DNA of 64,000 bases from M0108 sp964523415 (lineage in GTDB: Bacteria; Pseudomonadota; Gammaproteobacteria; Chromatiales; Chromatiaceae): NCBI GenBank assembly GCA_964523415.1, contig CAZFZB010000002.1:16143-80142 (forward strand), given 5' to 3'. The notes beneath the pieces were generated by a model. The model was not told the DNA's origin and did not search any database. It saw nothing but the letters and a program-made list of their open reading frames with translations. This document shows, piece after piece, positions 1 to 9,218 of this stretch. Position 1 is the stretch's first letter, and every line of letters begins with the position of its first letter. Both the position numbers and the translations under genes were made by a program.

Positions 1-274
1 TATGACCCTGCCCGAGTCCGCCCTGGTCCTGCGCGATGGCTCCAGCTATGTATTCGAGGTTCAGGAGGAGGAGCGGGTTGCCGAGCGCAAGGTCGAGACC
101 GGACGTCGCGGCGAAGGTCGGGTCGAGATCCTTTCGGGCCTGGATGCGACAGCCCGGGTTGTGGCGGCGGGAGGCGCCTTTCTCAACGATGGCGATCGGG
201 TTCGGGTCGAGTCCGGTCCCTCGGGCTCCCCTGAGTCCGAGGGACAGGCCACCTATTCGAGTAGCGGCCAATGA
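1..274 (+). CDS. RND efflux periplasmic adaptor (membrane fusion protein), 3' end only
   Basis: Partial gene entering from the left edge; only about the last 90 codons are present. The visible part (roughly LPESAL...VYVFEV-like strands followed by VETGRRGEGRVEILSGL) matches the C-terminal beta-domain of HlyD/AcrA-type adaptors, which link an inner-membrane RND pump to an outer-membrane channel. The TGA stop overlaps the ATG of the next gene (ATGA), so adaptor and pump are translationally coupled, as usual for RND operons. The tail after the domain is Ser/Gly-rich and has no recognisable motif. The substrate cannot be told from this fragment. The N-terminal signal sequence and lipoyl domain lie outside the window. 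Confidence 0.85.
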   Translation, partial: MTLPESALVLRDGSSYVFEVQEEERVAERKVETGRRGEGRVEILSGLDATARVVAAGGAFLNDGDRVRVESGPSGSPESEGQATYSSSGQ

Positions 275-3200
275 ACGTCTCTACCTGGTCAATCCGCCAC
301 CCGGTCCCGGCCATCCTGTTGTTTGGTTTCCTGACCATCATTGGGATGATGAGTTTTCACGCCCTCGGGATTCAGAATTTCCCAGACGTTGAACTACCGA
401 CCATAACCGTCACCGCGAGTTTGGAGGGGGCGGACCCGACACAGTTGGAAACCGAGGTCGGACGCAAGATCGAGGACAAAATCGCCTCCCTGGGTGGGAT
501 AGAACATATCCGCACCACCCTGAGCGATGGCAGTGCCACCATCCGGGTCGAGTTCCAAATCGAGAAGGACACCGAGGTGGCACTTAACGAGGTCCGCAAC
601 GCCGTGGATTCTGTGCGCGCAGACCTGCCCCAGGATATGACGGACCCGGTGGTCTCCAAGGTTACCACATCCGGTTCCCCCATCGTGACCTATACCCTGA
701 CCTCGAAGCGCATGGACGAGCAGGCCCTGTCCTGGTTCGTGGACAATGAGATCTCCAAGGCACTACTGGCCGTCAAGGGTGTAGGTCAGGTGGCCCGGGT
801 CGGCGGGGTTGACCGGGAGGTCCATGTCGATCTCGACAGTGCCCGCATGCAGGCCCTCGGGATAACGGCCGAGGAGATCTCCGCCCAGCTAAAGCGGGTT
901 CAGCAGGACGCCTCGGGAGGGCGTGGGGATATTGGCGGCGCCGTGCAGTCAATTCGCAGCCTGGGCGCCGTGGAGACCGTGGAGGGGATCGGGGACTTGA
1001 TCATCCCTCTGGCGGATGGGCGTCGGGTTCGGCTGGGGGATCTGGGTACCGTGACCGATTCCTTTGCCGAGCGCAGTTCCAGTGCCCTGCTGGACGGAAC
1101 TCCGGTGGTGGCCTTCGAGGTGACCCGCATCAGGGGTGCCAGCGAGGTGGCGGTCGCCCAGGCCGTCAAGGCGGCGGTAACACGTCTGGAGACCCTTCAT
1201 CCCCAGGTTCGGATTCAGGAGGCCTTCAACCTCGTGGATCCGGTCCTTGACAACTATCAGGGTTCCATGGAACTGCTCTACGAGGGGGCACTCCTCGCCA
1301 TCCTGGTGGTTTTCTGGTTCCTGCGGGATTGGCGGGCGACCCTGATCGCCGCCGTGGCCTTGCCACTATCTATCATCCCGACCTTCGCGGCCATGCTGTG
1401 GCTGGGGTTCAGCCTCAATGTTCTGACCCTGTTGGCCTTGGCCTTGGTAGTAGGCATCCTGGTGGACGATGCCATCGTCGAGATCGAGAACATAGTGCGG
1501 CACCTGCGCATGGGCAAGCCACCCCTCCAAGCCGCCATGGAGGCGGCGGACGAGATTGGGCTCGCGGTGATTGCCACCTCTCTCACCCTGGTGGCGGTCT
1601 TTCTGCCGACCGCCTTCATGGGGGGGGTACCCGGCAAGTTTTTCGTCCAGTTTGGCATTACCGCTGCGGTCGCGGTGGTCGCCTCCCTGATGGTGGCCCG
1701 CCTGCTGACCCCCATGATGGCCGCCTATTTCCTTAAGCCGCACCCGGAAAGCCAGGGTGATAGCCTCATCATGACCAGCTATCTGGCCGCGGCGGGCTGG
1801 TGCCTGGACCACCGTAAGACCACGGCCCTGGCCGCACTCCTCTTCTTTATCGGTTCCCTGCAATTGCTTCCCCTGTTGCCCAAGGGTTTCGTTCCCGCCG
1901 CGGATCGTGGCCTGACGAGCATCAAGCTGGAACTGCCCCCGGGCAGTTCCCTGGATGACACCCGGATGGCCGCGGAGAAGGCGCGGGGGTTGATCGCCCC
2001 CATGAAGGAGGTACTGGGTATCTTTACCGCCGTTGGCAGCACCTCGGCCCAAGGGCCTCTGGCGATCGGTGGGGCCAAGGATGTGCGCCTGGCGACCCTG
2101 ACCCTCAGGCTCGTCCATCGACACGACCGTGATCGGACCCAGGCCAAGTTGGAGCGCGAAATTCGTGAACGTCTGGGCGCCTTGCCCGGCGTGAGGGTTG
2201 CCGTTGGCGCCAATCAATCTGGCGAAAAACTCCAAATATCCCTTGCCAGTGACGACGCCATCGCGCTTGCCACCACCGCCCAGGCCGTGGAGCGGGATTT
2301 GCGCAGCCTGCAAGGGGTTGGCAACGTTACCTCGGGGGCTAGCCTCCAGCGACCGGAAATCCAGATCCGGCCAGACTTCGCCCGGGCCGCGGACCTGGGT
2401 GTGACTACCTCTGCCTTGGCGGGAACGGTGCGGGTTGCCACCTCGGGTGATTTCCGGGTCAATCTGCCCAAGCTCAATCTCCCTCAACGTCAGGTTCCCA
2501 TCAGGGTCCGGTTGGATCGAGCAACGCGTATGGACCTGGATGCCATTTCTCAGTTGCGCGTCCCCGCCAAGGCGGGTTCGGTACCCCTGGCCGCCGTTGC
2601 CAGCCTGAGTCTGGGGAGCGGGCCGGCTCAGATCGACCGAGTAGATCGGATGCGCAACGTCAGTATCGACGTGGAATTGGGAGGGCGCCAACTCGGCGCC
2701 GTGCTGGCGGAGGCCAATGCCCTACCGGCGCTCAGGAACCTGCCACCCACGGTGAACCGGGTCGAGCAAGGGGATGCCCAACGCATGGCCGAGCTATTTG
2801 CCTCCTTTGGCACCGCCATGCTTATCGGCGTCCTCTGTATCTATGCGGTGCTGGTCCTGCTCTTCCATGACTTCCTGCAGCCCTTTACCATCCTGGCCGC
2901 CCTCCCCCTATCCCTCGGAGGGGCCTTTCTGGCACTTCTACTGACCCATAACAGCTTTTCCATGCCCTCCATCATTGGTGTCCTCATGTTAATGGGCATT
3001 GTCACTAAGAACTCCATCCTACTGGTGGAATATGCCATCGTTGCCCGCCGGGAGCAGGGAATGGAGCGCCGTCATGCCATCCTGGATGCCGGCCACAAAC
3101 GCGCCCGTCCCATCGTCATGACTACCATCGCCATGGGTGCCGGCATGTTGCCGGTGGCACTGGGACTAGGCGCCGAACCCAGTTTCCGTTCCCCCATGGC

Positions 3201-3363
3201 CATCGCCGTCATCGGTGGGCTCATTACCTCGACCTTCCTCAGCCTCCTCGTCATACCCGTGGTCTTTACCTATGTCGATGATCTACTTCGACTGTTGAAG
3301 CGATTGGTTTCGCGCCTGCATGAGCAGCCGGATCCAAGTTCGCTTGAGGTGTCGCGGCCTTGA
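271..3363 (+). CDS. RND family efflux transporter permease (AcrB/HAE1-like)
   Basis: A 1030-residue inner-membrane proton-driven pump, the usual RND length. There is an N-terminal membrane segment (about 10-30), a large periplasmic loop, a block of membrane helices around 330-540, a second periplasmic loop, and a last helix block around 850-1010. The proton-relay residues are present: the Asp pair D399-D400 in GILVDDAIVEIENI (TM4) and K913 in LMLMGIVTKNSILL (TM10). It follows the adaptor fragment with a 4-base overlap. No outer-membrane TolC-type gene follows in the window, so the pump probably borrows one. The periplasmic sequence looks closer to the multidrug/HAE1 branch than to heavy-metal CusA pumps, because I see no Met-rich site. 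Substrate unknown. Confidence 0.93.
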   Translation: MNVSTWSIRHPVPAILLFGFLTIIGMMSFHALGIQNFPDVELPTITVTASLEGADPTQLETEVGRKIEDKIASLGGIEHIRTTLSDGSATIRVEFQIEKDTEVALNEVRNAVDSVRADLPQDMTDPVVSKVTTSGSPIVTYTLTSKRMDEQALSWFVDNEISKALLAVKGVGQVARVGGVDREVHVDLDSARMQALGITAEEISAQLKRVQQDASGGRGDIGGAVQSIRSLGAVETVEGIGDLIIPLADGRRVRLGDLGTVTDSFAERSSSALLDGTPVVAFEVTRIRGASEVAVAQAVKAAVTRLETLHPQVRIQEAFNLVDPVLDNYQGSMELLYEGALLAILVVFWFLRDWRATLIAAVALPLSIIPTFAAMLWLGFSLNVLTLLALALVVGILVDDAIVEIENIVRHLRMGKPPLQAAMEAADEIGLAVIATSLTLVAVFLPTAFMGGVPGKFFVQFGITAAVAVVASLMVARLLTPMMAAYFLKPHPESQGDSLIMTSYLAAAGWCLDHRKTTALAALLFFIGSLQLLPLLPKGFVPAADRGLTSIKLELPPGSSLDDTRMAAEKARGLIAPMKEVLGIFTAVGSTSAQGPLAIGGAKDVRLATLTLRLVHRHDRDRTQAKLEREIRERLGALPGVRVAVGANQSGEKLQISLASDDAIALATTAQAVERDLRSLQGVGNVTSGASLQRPEIQIRPDFARAADLGVTTSALAGTVRVATSGDFRVNLPKLNLPQRQVPIRVRLDRATRMDLDAISQLRVPAKAGSVPLAAVASLSLGSGPAQIDRVDRMRNVSIDVELGGRQLGAVLAEANALPALRNLPPTVNRVEQGDAQRMAELFASFGTAMLIGVLCIYAVLVLLFHDFLQPFTILAALPLSLGGAFLALLLTHNSFSMPSIIGVLMLMGIVTKNSILLVEYAIVARREQGMERRHAILDAGHKRARPIVMTTIAMGAGMLPVALGLGAEPSFRSPMAIAVIGGLITSTFLSLLVIPVVFTYVDDLLRLLKRLVSRLHEQPDPSSLEVSRP

Positions 3364-3606
3364 CCAGGAGTAGGGGGGGTTCCGAGCTGCCTGTCCCTCC
3401 GGTGGTCGCCACCCCCTGTTTCCAGGGATACAATCGGCGCTCGTTTAGAGCCCTAGGCGACACCTGGACCCTAATGACCAGCCAGACGCCGCTGGGAACC
3501 CGGATATGTCGTCCAGGGTGACCCTGAAATTCAGATGCCCGGGCAGGTGCTCACAAGCCATGAGCCAGGTCCTGGACCTTAGACTACCTAGCTAATGCGG
3601 AATCCA

Positions 3607-5109
3607 ATGAACAACCCGGATCAAACCCTCGACGAAAACAAGCTCATCGCCCAGCGCCGGGAGAAGCTGAACGCCCTGCGCGCAAAGGGTATTGCCTTCC
3701 CCAACGATTTCCGTCGCGATGGCTTGGCGGGGGAACTGCTTGACAAGTATGGTAACCGGGAACCCCAGGATCTGGAGGCCCTGGGCCCGCGGGTCAGGGT
3801 CGCGGGCCGGCTCATGAGCCGACGCGTCATGGGTAAGGCCAGCTTCGTGCATCTCCAGGATATGTCCGGCCAAATTCAGTTGTTTGTCCAGCGCGACCAC
3901 CTCGGGGATGAGGATTACGCCTGGTTCAAACGTGATCTGGATCTAGGAGATATCCTGGGCGCTGAGGGGGTGCTCTTCAAGACCAAGACCGGAGAACTGT
4001 CGATTCGTGTCGAGACCCTCCGCCTTCTCACCAAGGCCCTTCGCCCCTTGCCGGAGAAGTTCCATGGCCTGACTCATCAGGAAGGTAAGTACCGGCAACG
4101 CTATCTGGACTTGATCACGAACGAGGGGGCCCGCAGGACCTTCCGTGCCCGCACCCGCATCATCCAGTACCTGCGAGATTTTCTGGATCGCCAAGGCTAT
4201 CTGGAGGTGGAGACGCCCATGATGCAGGTGATCCCCGGCGGCGCGGCGGCACGGCCCTTTGTCACCCACCACCACGCCCTGGATATGCGGCTGTTCCTGC
4301 GTATTGCCCCAGAACTCTATCTCAAGCGTCTGGTGGTGGGGGGGTTCGAAAAGGTCTATGAGATCAACCGTAACTTCCGCAACGAGGGGCTCTCTACCCG
4401 CCACAATCCTGAATTCACCATGGTCGAGTTCTACGAGGCCTACGCGGACTACCGGGATTTGATGGATTTGACCGAGGACCTGCTCCGGGGTATGGCCCAA
4501 GAGGTTACGGGCTCGACCCAAGTCCAGTACCAGGGCGAGACCTATGACTTTGGCCGGCCCTTCACCCGTATGACGGTGCGCGAAGCCATCCTGCGCTATG
4601 GCGAGGGAATAGCCCCCGAGGATATCGATAGCCTGGCATCCGCAAGTGTCTTGGCCAAGCGGCTCGGTTTGAGCCTCAAGCCGTCTTGGGGGTTGGGCAA
4701 GGTACAAATGGAGATCTTCGATCGGGTTGCCGAGCACCAGCTCAAGGATCCAACCTTTATCACCCAGTACCCGACGGAGGTCTCACCCCTGGCCCGCCGC
4801 AATGACCACAACCCCTTTGTGACCGACCGCTTTGAGTTTTACGTCGGCGGTCGCGAACTGGCCAATGGTTTCTCAGAGCTGAATGACGCCGAGGACCAGG
4901 CCGAGCGGTTCATGAAGCAGGTAGAGGAAAAGGACGCTGGTGACGAGGAGGCCATGCACTTCGACGCCGACTATATCCGGGCCCTGGAACATGGCATGCC
5001 TCCAACCGCCGGCGAGGGTATTGGCATTGACCGCTTAGTTATGCTCTTCACGGATTCAGCCTCGATCCGCGACGTCCTGCTGTTCCCGCACCTGAGGCCC
5101 GAGGATTGA
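3607..5109 (+). CDS. lysS: Lysyl-tRNA synthetase, class II
   Basis: A cytoplasmic enzyme that charges tRNA-Lys with lysine using ATP; 500 residues, typical for LysS. The N-terminal OB-fold anticodon-binding domain covers about residues 55-150 (RVAGRLMSRRVMGKASFVHL). The class II catalytic core follows, with motif 2 (FRNEGLSTRHNPEFTMVEFY) and motif 3 (GEGIGIDRLVMLF) near the C-terminus. I chose the ATG at 3607 because a GGA lies 5 bases upstream; an in-frame ATG at 3595 would add four residues but has no ribosome-binding site. The common gammaproteobacterial neighbour prfB is not upstream here. The gene runs convergently toward the DUF4139 gene. Confidence 0.96.
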   Translation: MNNPDQTLDENKLIAQRREKLNALRAKGIAFPNDFRRDGLAGELLDKYGNREPQDLEALGPRVRVAGRLMSRRVMGKASFVHLQDMSGQIQLFVQRDHLGDEDYAWFKRDLDLGDILGAEGVLFKTKTGELSIRVETLRLLTKALRPLPEKFHGLTHQEGKYRQRYLDLITNEGARRTFRARTRIIQYLRDFLDRQGYLEVETPMMQVIPGGAAARPFVTHHHALDMRLFLRIAPELYLKRLVVGGFEKVYEINRNFRNEGLSTRHNPEFTMVEFYEAYADYRDLMDLTEDLLRGMAQEVTGSTQVQYQGETYDFGRPFTRMTVREAILRYGEGIAPEDIDSLASASVLAKRLGLSLKPSWGLGKVQMEIFDRVAEHQLKDPTFITQYPTEVSPLARRNDHNPFVTDRFEFYVGGRELANGFSELNDAEDQAERFMKQVEEKDAGDEEAMHFDADYIRALEHGMPPTAGEGIGIDRLVMLFTDSASIRDVLLFPHLRPED

Positions 5110-5215
5110 GGTCACCGTAAGCTCTAGGGCCTGTCCGCCATCTCCAGTCGTCCCGGAAGGAAATCCGGGCCCCCTGGCGATACCTTGGATCCAACCTGAG
5201 GGCGCTGGCGTGGCG

Positions 5216-5235
5216 CGCCACCCTGCCGGGTGGCG
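5216..5235. terminator. GC-rich hairpin between convergent genes
   Basis: An 8-bp perfect stem (CGCCACCC / GGGTGGCG) with a 4-base loop lies between the lysS end and the 3' end of the minus-strand DUF4139 gene. No T-run follows on either strand, so it is at best a weak or Rho-assisted bidirectional terminator or an mRNA-stabilising hairpin. Confidence 0.4.
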
Positions 5236-5242
5236 GCTGACA

Positions 5243-6688
5243 TCAATATCGCACCCGCACCCGGTAGGTGAGAATCGTCTCGCCCTCGGCGGGGATCTGG
5301 ATCTCCCACTCGGCCAGGTTGGCGCTGACTTTTTTGTGCGCCTGGCTGGTATCCAGCATCTTCCACTCGCCGGGAATGGGTTCCCGGACCTTGACCGTGA
5401 CGGCCTCCGGCTTGGCGTTGCGAAGACGAATACGAAACGCGGACTCGAATTGGTACTGACCGGGCCCCATACCCGAGAGCTTGACGAAGTCGGTCTGAGT
5501 CTTGTCAGCGGTTACGTCAAAGGCCTCGCCGAGTTTGAGACGCAAGGTCTCGTTTTTCGGGGTGTGGTCGATGCGATCCTCGCCCACGAACTGGGCCTTG
5601 CCCTGGGAATCCTTCTTATAGATGCGGATGATCCCCTTGGGAAGGGGCAGGCCCAGGTTGGCCTCCTCACGGTTATCGATTTCCAAAAAAACGCTGGCCT
5701 TGAGCTTGGCACCGATCTCCCGTTGTTGTGCGCGGTAATAATAGTCACTGCCATTGAAGATGAGTTCCTTCCTTACCGGTATCCCCTGGCCCGCCAGCAG
5801 GGCGACCTGCTTTGACTGGTTGTCTGCGATGGTGGTGGGTCGCGCCAGGCTGTAGAGATGGTATTCAAACAGGGCCTCTTCCTCCATCATGGGGGCCGCG
5901 GCCGCCATCATGCGCATCGCTTCCTTCTGCATGGCCGGGCTGGGCATGTCCCGCACCCGATTGACATCGCCTGTGACGAGCTGGAGCTGGGCGTTCCGGT
6001 AGGGGGTGCCGCTGGTATTGTTGAGCGTGACCCAGCCCGTGAGGTCGAGTCGGCTGTCGTCGTCGGCAAGTTCACCGACATAGTCAGCCTTCCAGGACAG
6101 GCCGGCCGTGAGGTAGGACAACTCCACTTCCTGGGGGCCGGCTAGGCCATTTTCCAGCTTCATGACAAGGGTTGGACGGTCGCGCAAGTTGGGGGGCAAT
6201 TCGCGATAAACGATACGCCCGGGCAACCCGGTTTCGATGCGCTCGCCGATACGTAGGATGGTGCCCTCGGCGGCGGAGAGTACCAGGGCCTCCTCCTCGG
6301 TTTCCTCGCCAGTGGTGGGATGAACCTTGATAATCCCGACGGGGCGACCGACGTACTTCTCCAGCAACTTGTTGGGGGTGAGTAGGTCGAAATCGAAATT
6401 CTGCTCGATGACCTTGATGGTGGCACCCTCCGTAAGACCCCGCAGCAGGGCCGTCTCCGGTTGAATGCGGGCGCTGACATCGCGGAAGGCCAGGTTCAGC
6501 CCACCTACCGGCAGTTCGAGTCGGCGGCGATCCTTCACCAAGGCCAGGTCCTGGTTGTAGATGGTCACCGCCACCCCGGTTTGGTCTTCCAGGATGCTGC
6601 GTTGTTCATCGGTGGGATTGGCCATGATGGTGGGACTCCAAACCAGGGCTTGCAGGAGGCAGAGAGGGGTGATGGGGAAAATGTTCAT
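5243..6688 (-). CDS. DUF4139 domain protein, exported
   Basis: A 481-residue protein of unknown function. It begins with a signal peptide (about residues 1-23, ending before NPTDEQ), so it should be periplasmic or outer-membrane associated. The remainder is predicted mostly beta and matches the pattern of DUF4139 proteins: GVAVTIYNQDLALVKDRR near the start, a central LSYLTAGLSWKADYV segment, and a C-terminal EWEIQIPAEGETILTYRVRV strand region. A GGAG five bases before the ATG supports the start. It has no operon partner: lysS converges on it, and the upstream minus-strand gene wecB is separated by a gap. The molecular role is not known. Confidence 0.8.
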   Translation of the reverse strand: MNIFPITPLCLLQALVWSPTIMANPTDEQRSILEDQTGVAVTIYNQDLALVKDRRRLELPVGGLNLAFRDVSARIQPETALLRGLTEGATIKVIEQNFDFDLLTPNKLLEKYVGRPVGIIKVHPTTGEETEEEALVLSAAEGTILRIGERIETGLPGRIVYRELPPNLRDRPTLVMKLENGLAGPQEVELSYLTAGLSWKADYVGELADDDSRLDLTGWVTLNNTSGTPYRNAQLQLVTGDVNRVRDMPSPAMQKEAMRMMAAAAPMMEEEALFEYHLYSLARPTTIADNQSKQVALLAGQGIPVRKELIFNGSDYYYRAQQREIGAKLKASVFLEIDNREEANLGLPLPKGIIRIYKKDSQGKAQFVGEDRIDHTPKNETLRLKLGEAFDVTADKTQTDFVKLSGMGPGQYQFESAFRIRLRNAKPEAVTVKVREPIPGEWKMLDTSQAHKKVSANLAEWEIQIPAEGETILTYRVRVRY

Positions 6689-6955
6689 GGTATCTCCAGG
6701 TCGAGGCCCGGCGGGGCGAGATAAGTAAAGCCTAGCCTAACCAGCACCTGGGAGCGAGGGATTGGGTAGCAGATCCATCGGCCGTAATTTGACAAGGGCC
6801 AGCCTCAGGGCAGGCCAGGGTGCGATACCGGTTGGTCCGAACCCAGGCCTGCCGACTGGCGCCTCCCCTCAAGCCGGGTTGGGGGCATAGCATGCCTGCC
6901 CGTTGAGCTGGCGAGGGCCAGTTAAGGGAACGGAAAAGGGGGACTCGATGGGGTC

Positions 6956-8074
6956 TCAGCCCCGTGCCGTCTCAGATCTCAGTACCCTGAGGATGCGCCC
7001 CGCCGCTTGGCCATCCCCATAGGGCGAGACCCCGCGTGCCATGGAACGGTAGTAGTCAGGATCATCCAGCAACCGCTGGGCCTCTCCGACGATCCGCTCG
7101 CGCACGGGGCCGACCAGCTTCACGACCCCGGCGTCAACGGCCTCCGGCCGTTCGGTTTCATGGCGCAACACCAGCACGGGCTTGGCCAGTGCCGGGGCCT
7201 CCTCTTGGACACCGCCTGAGTCACTCAATATCAGGTAAGACCTCTGCATGGCCCCGACGAAGGGTAGATAGTCCAGGGGGGGGCAGAGAAGGATGCCCGG
7301 ACGGTTTGCCAGTAATTCCTCGGCCACGTCACGGACGTTGGGGTTGGGATGGACGGGATAGAGCACCTGGATATCAGGGTTGTCCTCCGTTAACTGGCGG
7401 ATAGCCTCGCAGATCTCCCGGAAGGGGGCCCCGAAATTCTCCCTGCGGTGGGCGGTGACCAGGATCAGTCGCTTGGCTGGATCGATCGGAACCCCTATCT
7501 CGGGCCGGCGGTCGCTCACGCTCAGCAAGGCGTCGATTACGGTATTACCCGTGACCAGGATAGTCGCGGGGTCAAAGCCCTCGCGAAGCAGATTCTGGCG
7601 GGAACTCTCCGTGGGTGCGAAATGCCAACGGGCCAGTCGCCCAGCCACGACCCTGTTCATCTCCTCCGGGAAGGGATTGGTCAGATCCCCGGTTCGCAGC
7701 CCCGCTTCGATATGACCGAAGGGGATCTTGCGGTAATAGCAGGCCAAGGCTACGGTCATGACGGTAGTGGTGTCGCCCTGGGCAAGCACAATGTCCGGGT
7801 CTTCTCGGGCCAGGGCCTCGTCGAGGGCGACCAGTAGTCGGGCGGTTAGCGCGGAAAGGGCCTGGTTGGGGCGCATGATGTCCAGGTCCAGGTCCGGTCT
7901 GATGCCGAAGACCTCCAGAACCTGATCCAGCATTTCCCGGTGTTGGGCCGTGGCGAGAACCCGGGACTCGAAGACCGGGTCCCGGGCCAGGGCCCGGATC
8001 ACCGGGGCCATCTTGATGGCCTCGGGACGGGTGCCGACGATGGAAAGGACGCGGGTCTTGGAGCGATGGGGCAT
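6956..8074 (-). CDS. wecB: UDP-N-acetylglucosamine 2-epimerase (non-hydrolysing)
   Basis: Interconverts UDP-GlcNAc and UDP-ManNAc in the cytoplasm, supplying ManNAc or ManNAcA for surface polysaccharides. At 372 residues it has the usual WecB length, and the family signatures are in order: GTRPEAIKMAPVI at residues 14-26, GDTTT, HIEAGLRTGD, PFPEEMNRV, a GNTVIDAL segment, VTAHRRENFG, and the UDP-binding SDSGGVQEEAP loop. No other polysaccharide gene is adjacent, so the glycan it serves cannot be read from context; a DegT aminotransferase occurs 27 kb away. No strong ribosome-binding site precedes the chosen ATG. The hydrolysing (NeuC-type) form is less likely from these motifs. Confidence 0.93.
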   Translation of the reverse strand: MPHRSKTRVLSIVGTRPEAIKMAPVIRALARDPVFESRVLATAQHREMLDQVLEVFGIRPDLDLDIMRPNQALSALTARLLVALDEALAREDPDIVLAQGDTTTVMTVALACYYRKIPFGHIEAGLRTGDLTNPFPEEMNRVVAGRLARWHFAPTESSRQNLLREGFDPATILVTGNTVIDALLSVSDRRPEIGVPIDPAKRLILVTAHRRENFGAPFREICEAIRQLTEDNPDIQVLYPVHPNPNVRDVAEELLANRPGILLCPPLDYLPFVGAMQRSYLILSDSGGVQEEAPALAKPVLVLRHETERPEAVDAGVVKLVGPVRERIVGEAQRLLDDPDYYRSMARGVSPYGDGQAAGRILRVLRSETARG

Positions 8075-8213
8075 TTTGGCAGGGGGTAATAAAGGGGTTA
8101 TCTGGACCGAAAAGGCATCCAGGGTGCGCGGAGGTCCTCGGCCTTCATGACTAGGCCTCGGGGAAGGGCTCGATCCCGGGGGTAGGCGGAGCCCTGGCCG
8201 GGACGGGAACTCA

Positions 8214-8984
8214 TTAGGGCTTGTTCATCTCCAGAACTATCATGGGCCGCCGTTTGGGGCCATTTTCGTCGAATCCGGGTGCGACGACGCGGATGGTTCG
8301 AGAAGGTCCTCGCAGGGAGGGCAGGTTGAGGTCAAGGTAGCGGGCGAGGAGTTGACTGGCCTGGTTGCTCTTAAGCTTGCGTAGTTGACGGACCTTGGCG
8401 AGGGCCTCGTCCGTAGGTTTGGTGCCCCCATTACGGCGATAATGGCGAATGACCGCCTCGGTATAGGAAAGGGTTTCGGCGTAGGTAACCATGCTGCCCG
8501 TCCGATCCACCACGCCCTCCCCGGCGTTATAGGCCATGATGACCCTCCCGTAGTCGTTCTTGTATTTTCCTAACAGGCGTTTGAGGTGGCGGGTTCCCGT
8601 GTCAAGGTTTATCTCGGGGTCGAAAAGCTTTTCCCGTTCGGAAACCCCATAATCGGCACCCGTGCCCGGCATGATTTGCATGAGTCCAAGGGCGCCAACG
8701 CGTGATACGGCCTGGGTGTCATAGGCCGATTCGGCAGCTACCACGGCCTTGACCAAGGCTAACTCAACCCCATGACGTTTGGCCGCCGCTTCGACCAGGG
8801 CGTCGATCTTTGCCCGGTCTGGCGTTGGCTTTGGTTCCTTGTTCGACTCCTCCACCACCTGGGAAGGAGGGGTGGCTGCAGGTTCGGACTTATTAGCAAC
8901 CGCGGACTCCTGAAGATTGGCGAACCCGAAGCCCGGCCAGAGCAAGATGAGGCAGAACCAGTAAAGGGGCATCTGTGATGACAT
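8214..8984 (-). CDS. Lytic transglycosylase, SLT domain
   Basis: A periplasmic murein lyase of 256 residues that cleaves the MurNAc-GlcNAc bond with 1,6-anhydro product formation. There is a signal peptide (about 1-22, ending FGFA), a Pro/Glu-rich linker (30-60), and a goose-lysozyme-like SLT domain (65-190). The SLT domain carries catalytic E85 in AAESAYD, the GALGLMQIMPGT loop, and the AYNAG motif. A C-terminal extension of about 60 residues has no recognised domain. It is transcribed divergently from the SBP-MscS gene. It is distinct from the longer MltD-like enzyme at 33388. Confidence 0.9.
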   Translation of the reverse strand: MSSQMPLYWFCLILLWPGFGFANLQESAVANKSEPAATPPSQVVEESNKEPKPTPDRAKIDALVEAAAKRHGVELALVKAVVAAESAYDTQAVSRVGALGLMQIMPGTGADYGVSEREKLFDPEINLDTGTRHLKRLLGKYKNDYGRVIMAYNAGEGVVDRTGSMVTYAETLSYTEAVIRHYRRNGGTKPTDEALAKVRQLRKLKSNQASQLLARYLDLNLPSLRGPSRTIRVVAPGFDENGPKRRPMIVLEMNKP

Positions 8985-9218
8985 GGAGACTCAATCTGAC
9001 TCAAGTAATTTATATTTTACCCTGACCAGGACTATTCCTGGCAAGGACACCGCTCCCTTCCACCTCAGAACAGGAGCCCTGCAGGCGGCAGGCTAAATTG
9101 GGTTGACATAAGAGCCTTCTCCTCAGGTCGCGCATTGGCGACAAACGACCAATGGTGGGCATAGAATGTCTGGGGGATTTCCCGATTCTTCCTCTCTTGC
9201 CCTGCTTGGTATGACTGC

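Noticed and set aside
1366..2691. A 441-codon minus-strand open frame opposite the RND permease gene
   Set aside because: It is a shadow of the clear RND gene on the plus strand, with low-complexity Gly/Arg/Gln-rich translation and no family match.
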